Positions 62,501 through 64,000 of a stretch of 64,000 nt of DNA are shown here, piece by piece (the stretch's first letter is position 1; each line of letters begins with the position of its first letter). The DNA lies in the NCBI GenBank assembly GCA_920105625.2, contig OV050030.1, positions 69,973,611 through 70,037,610 on the forward strand. The letters run 5' to 3'. Under the pieces are notes generated by a model, which searched no databases, had not been told where the DNA came from, and saw only the letters and a program-made list of their open reading frames with translations. Source of the DNA: Clusia tigrina (taxonomy: Eukaryota; Arthropoda; Insecta; Diptera; Clusiidae). A program made the translations under genes and the position numbers.

Positions 62501-64000
62501 CAATAACGTACTTTTGTCAATTTAAGCTATCGGTCATAGCTATGCTACACTCGAGTCCAAAATGAAATACTGATAAAACTTCAAAAGGCCCTAACTTCTA
62601 TTCGGTGCGTGCTGCAACAATCAAAGGTTGCAACATTGAAATGCTTGTATCTTTTTAGTGGAGCGCCATGAAACCTGGACATTTTGTGATATTAAAGTTC
62701 TCGTGCCTCTTGTCATTTTTCGCTAGCGGTCATAGCTGTGCTAATCTTGAGTCCAATATGAAACACTGATAAAACTTCACATGGCTCTAACTTCTACACG
62801 GTACAACCTACAACTATGGAAGTTTGCTACACTCAAATTCTTGTGACATTTTACTGGAGCGTCATAAAACCTTGAAATTTTCTGACAATAAAGTTCATGT
62901 GCCTCTTGTCAAGCTGTCAAGCAAGTTTTTACTGGAGCGTCATAAAATCTTGAATTTTTGTGACAATAAATTACTTTTGTCAATTTAAGCTATCGGTCAT
63001 AGCTATGATACACTTGAGTCCAAAATGAAATACAGATAAAACTTCAAAAGGTCCTAACTTCTATTCGGTGCGTGCTACAACTATCAAAGTTTGCAACATT
63101 CAAATGGAACTAACATCTATACGGTGCGACCTTTAACTATTGAAGTTTGCAACACTCAAATGCTTGTAGCATTTTACTGGAGCTTAATAAAACTCTCAAT
63201 TTGCGCTATCGGTCATAGCTTTGCCACCCTTGAGTCCAAAATGAAACACTGGTAAATCTACAAATGGCCCCAACTTCTATACGGTGCGACCTTCAACTAT
63301 TGAAGTTTGCAAGACTCAAATGCTGTTAACGTTTTACTGGAGCGTCATAAAACCTTGAAATTTTTTGACAATGAAGTACTCGTGCCTCTTGTCAATGTGA
63401 TATATCGGTCATAGCGATGCTACCCTTGAGTCAAAAGTGAAACGCGGATAAAACTTCAAGAGGCCCTAACTTATTATATTCGGTGCTTCCTACAACTTCC
63501 AACTTTGCAACACTCAAATGCTTCTAACTTTTTACTGGAGCGTTATAGAACCTTGAAATTTTGTGACAATAAAGTTCTTGTGCCGCTTGTCAATTTACGC
63601 TATCGGTCATACCTATGTAAATTTTGAGTCCAATATGAAACATTGATGAATCTTCAAACACGTATCAAACTTGGCAACATTCAAATTCGTCATAAAACCT
63701 TGAAATTTTGTAACAATAAAGTACTTTTGTCAATTTAAGCTATTGGTCATAGCTATGATACTCTTGAGTCCAATATGAAATACTGATAAAACTTCAAATG
63801 GCTCTAACTTCTATACGGTGCAACCTACAACTATTGAAGTTTGCAACACTCAAATGCTTGTAACATTTTACTGGAGCGTCATAAAAGCTTGAAATATTCT
63901 GACAATAAAGTTCCCGTGCCTCTTGTCAATTTACGCTATCGGTCAGAGCTATACTACTCTTGAGTCCAATAAGAAACACTGATAAAACTTCAAATGGCCC
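53578..64000 (+). repeat. 197-bp satellite, right array (diverged subfamily)
   Basis: Same monomer and orientation, running off the window end. Characteristic variants differ from the left and core arrays: cggtgcgacctacaactattgaag, tttgcaacactcaaatgc, cgtgcctcttgtcaatttacgc, tcaaaaggccctaac with ttcggtgcgtgct, and acaatgaagtac in place of acaataaagtac in some copies. The short 132-bp monomer type and the cgatcacagatatg variant of the core are not seen. Copies are strongly diverged with many truncations. A private segment with cttattatattcggtgctac repeats 1316 bp apart (54121 and 55437), and a ~101-bp duplication lies near 60028-60210. A few monomers have gained short TATATA tracts (58630, 59277). 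No genes. Confidence 0.96.

Overview
The window is eukaryotic heterochromatin, most likely from an insect (a fly is plausible; species not determinable). There is no bacterial-type gene organisation. About three quarters of it (roughly 48 kb) is one AT-rich satellite with a 197-bp monomer in a single orientation. The rest is transposable elements, mostly broken. I see no host gene I would call functional, and no rRNA, tRNA or CRISPR.

Layout. (1) 1-3836: moderately diverged satellite. (2) 3837-5419: the 5' piece of a non-LTR retrotransposon (5' UTR plus most of ORF1), cut off at its 3' side and running straight into satellite. (3) 5420-5667: short satellite stretch. (4) 5668-7399: a 5'-truncated Jockey-like LINE on the minus strand with a 39-base A-tail, one frameshift in the reverse transcriptase. 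(5) 7400-40928: the long homogenised satellite core, built of nested higher-order repeats and segmental duplications that can be followed by shared private variants (offsets of 1083, 5683, 2421, 2706 and 706 bp). (6) 40929-53577: a 12.6-kb composite of mobile DNA. It holds duplicated noncoding sequence, a broken ORF with a 176-bp tandem repeat derived from its end, a pair of ~640-bp inverted repeats (44008-44647 and 50062-50704), a fragment of a Polinton/Maverick-type protein-primed DNA polymerase B, a hAT transposon whose four-exon transposase gene is almost intact, and a decayed Jockey-like LINE. (7) 53578-64000: a more diverged satellite subfamily.

How the parts relate. The satellite core behaves like a locally amplifying array (homogeneous centre, diverged edges), and the mobile-element block separates two satellite subfamilies. 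The elements do not cooperate with each other. The inverted-repeat/polB segment is best read as remains of a large self-synthesising-type transposon, later hit by the hAT element. The most interesting items are the explicit duplication history of the array, a conserved AATAAA plus T/G-rich segment in most monomers, the 3'-truncated LINE fused to satellite, and the inverted-repeat/polB/hAT nest.
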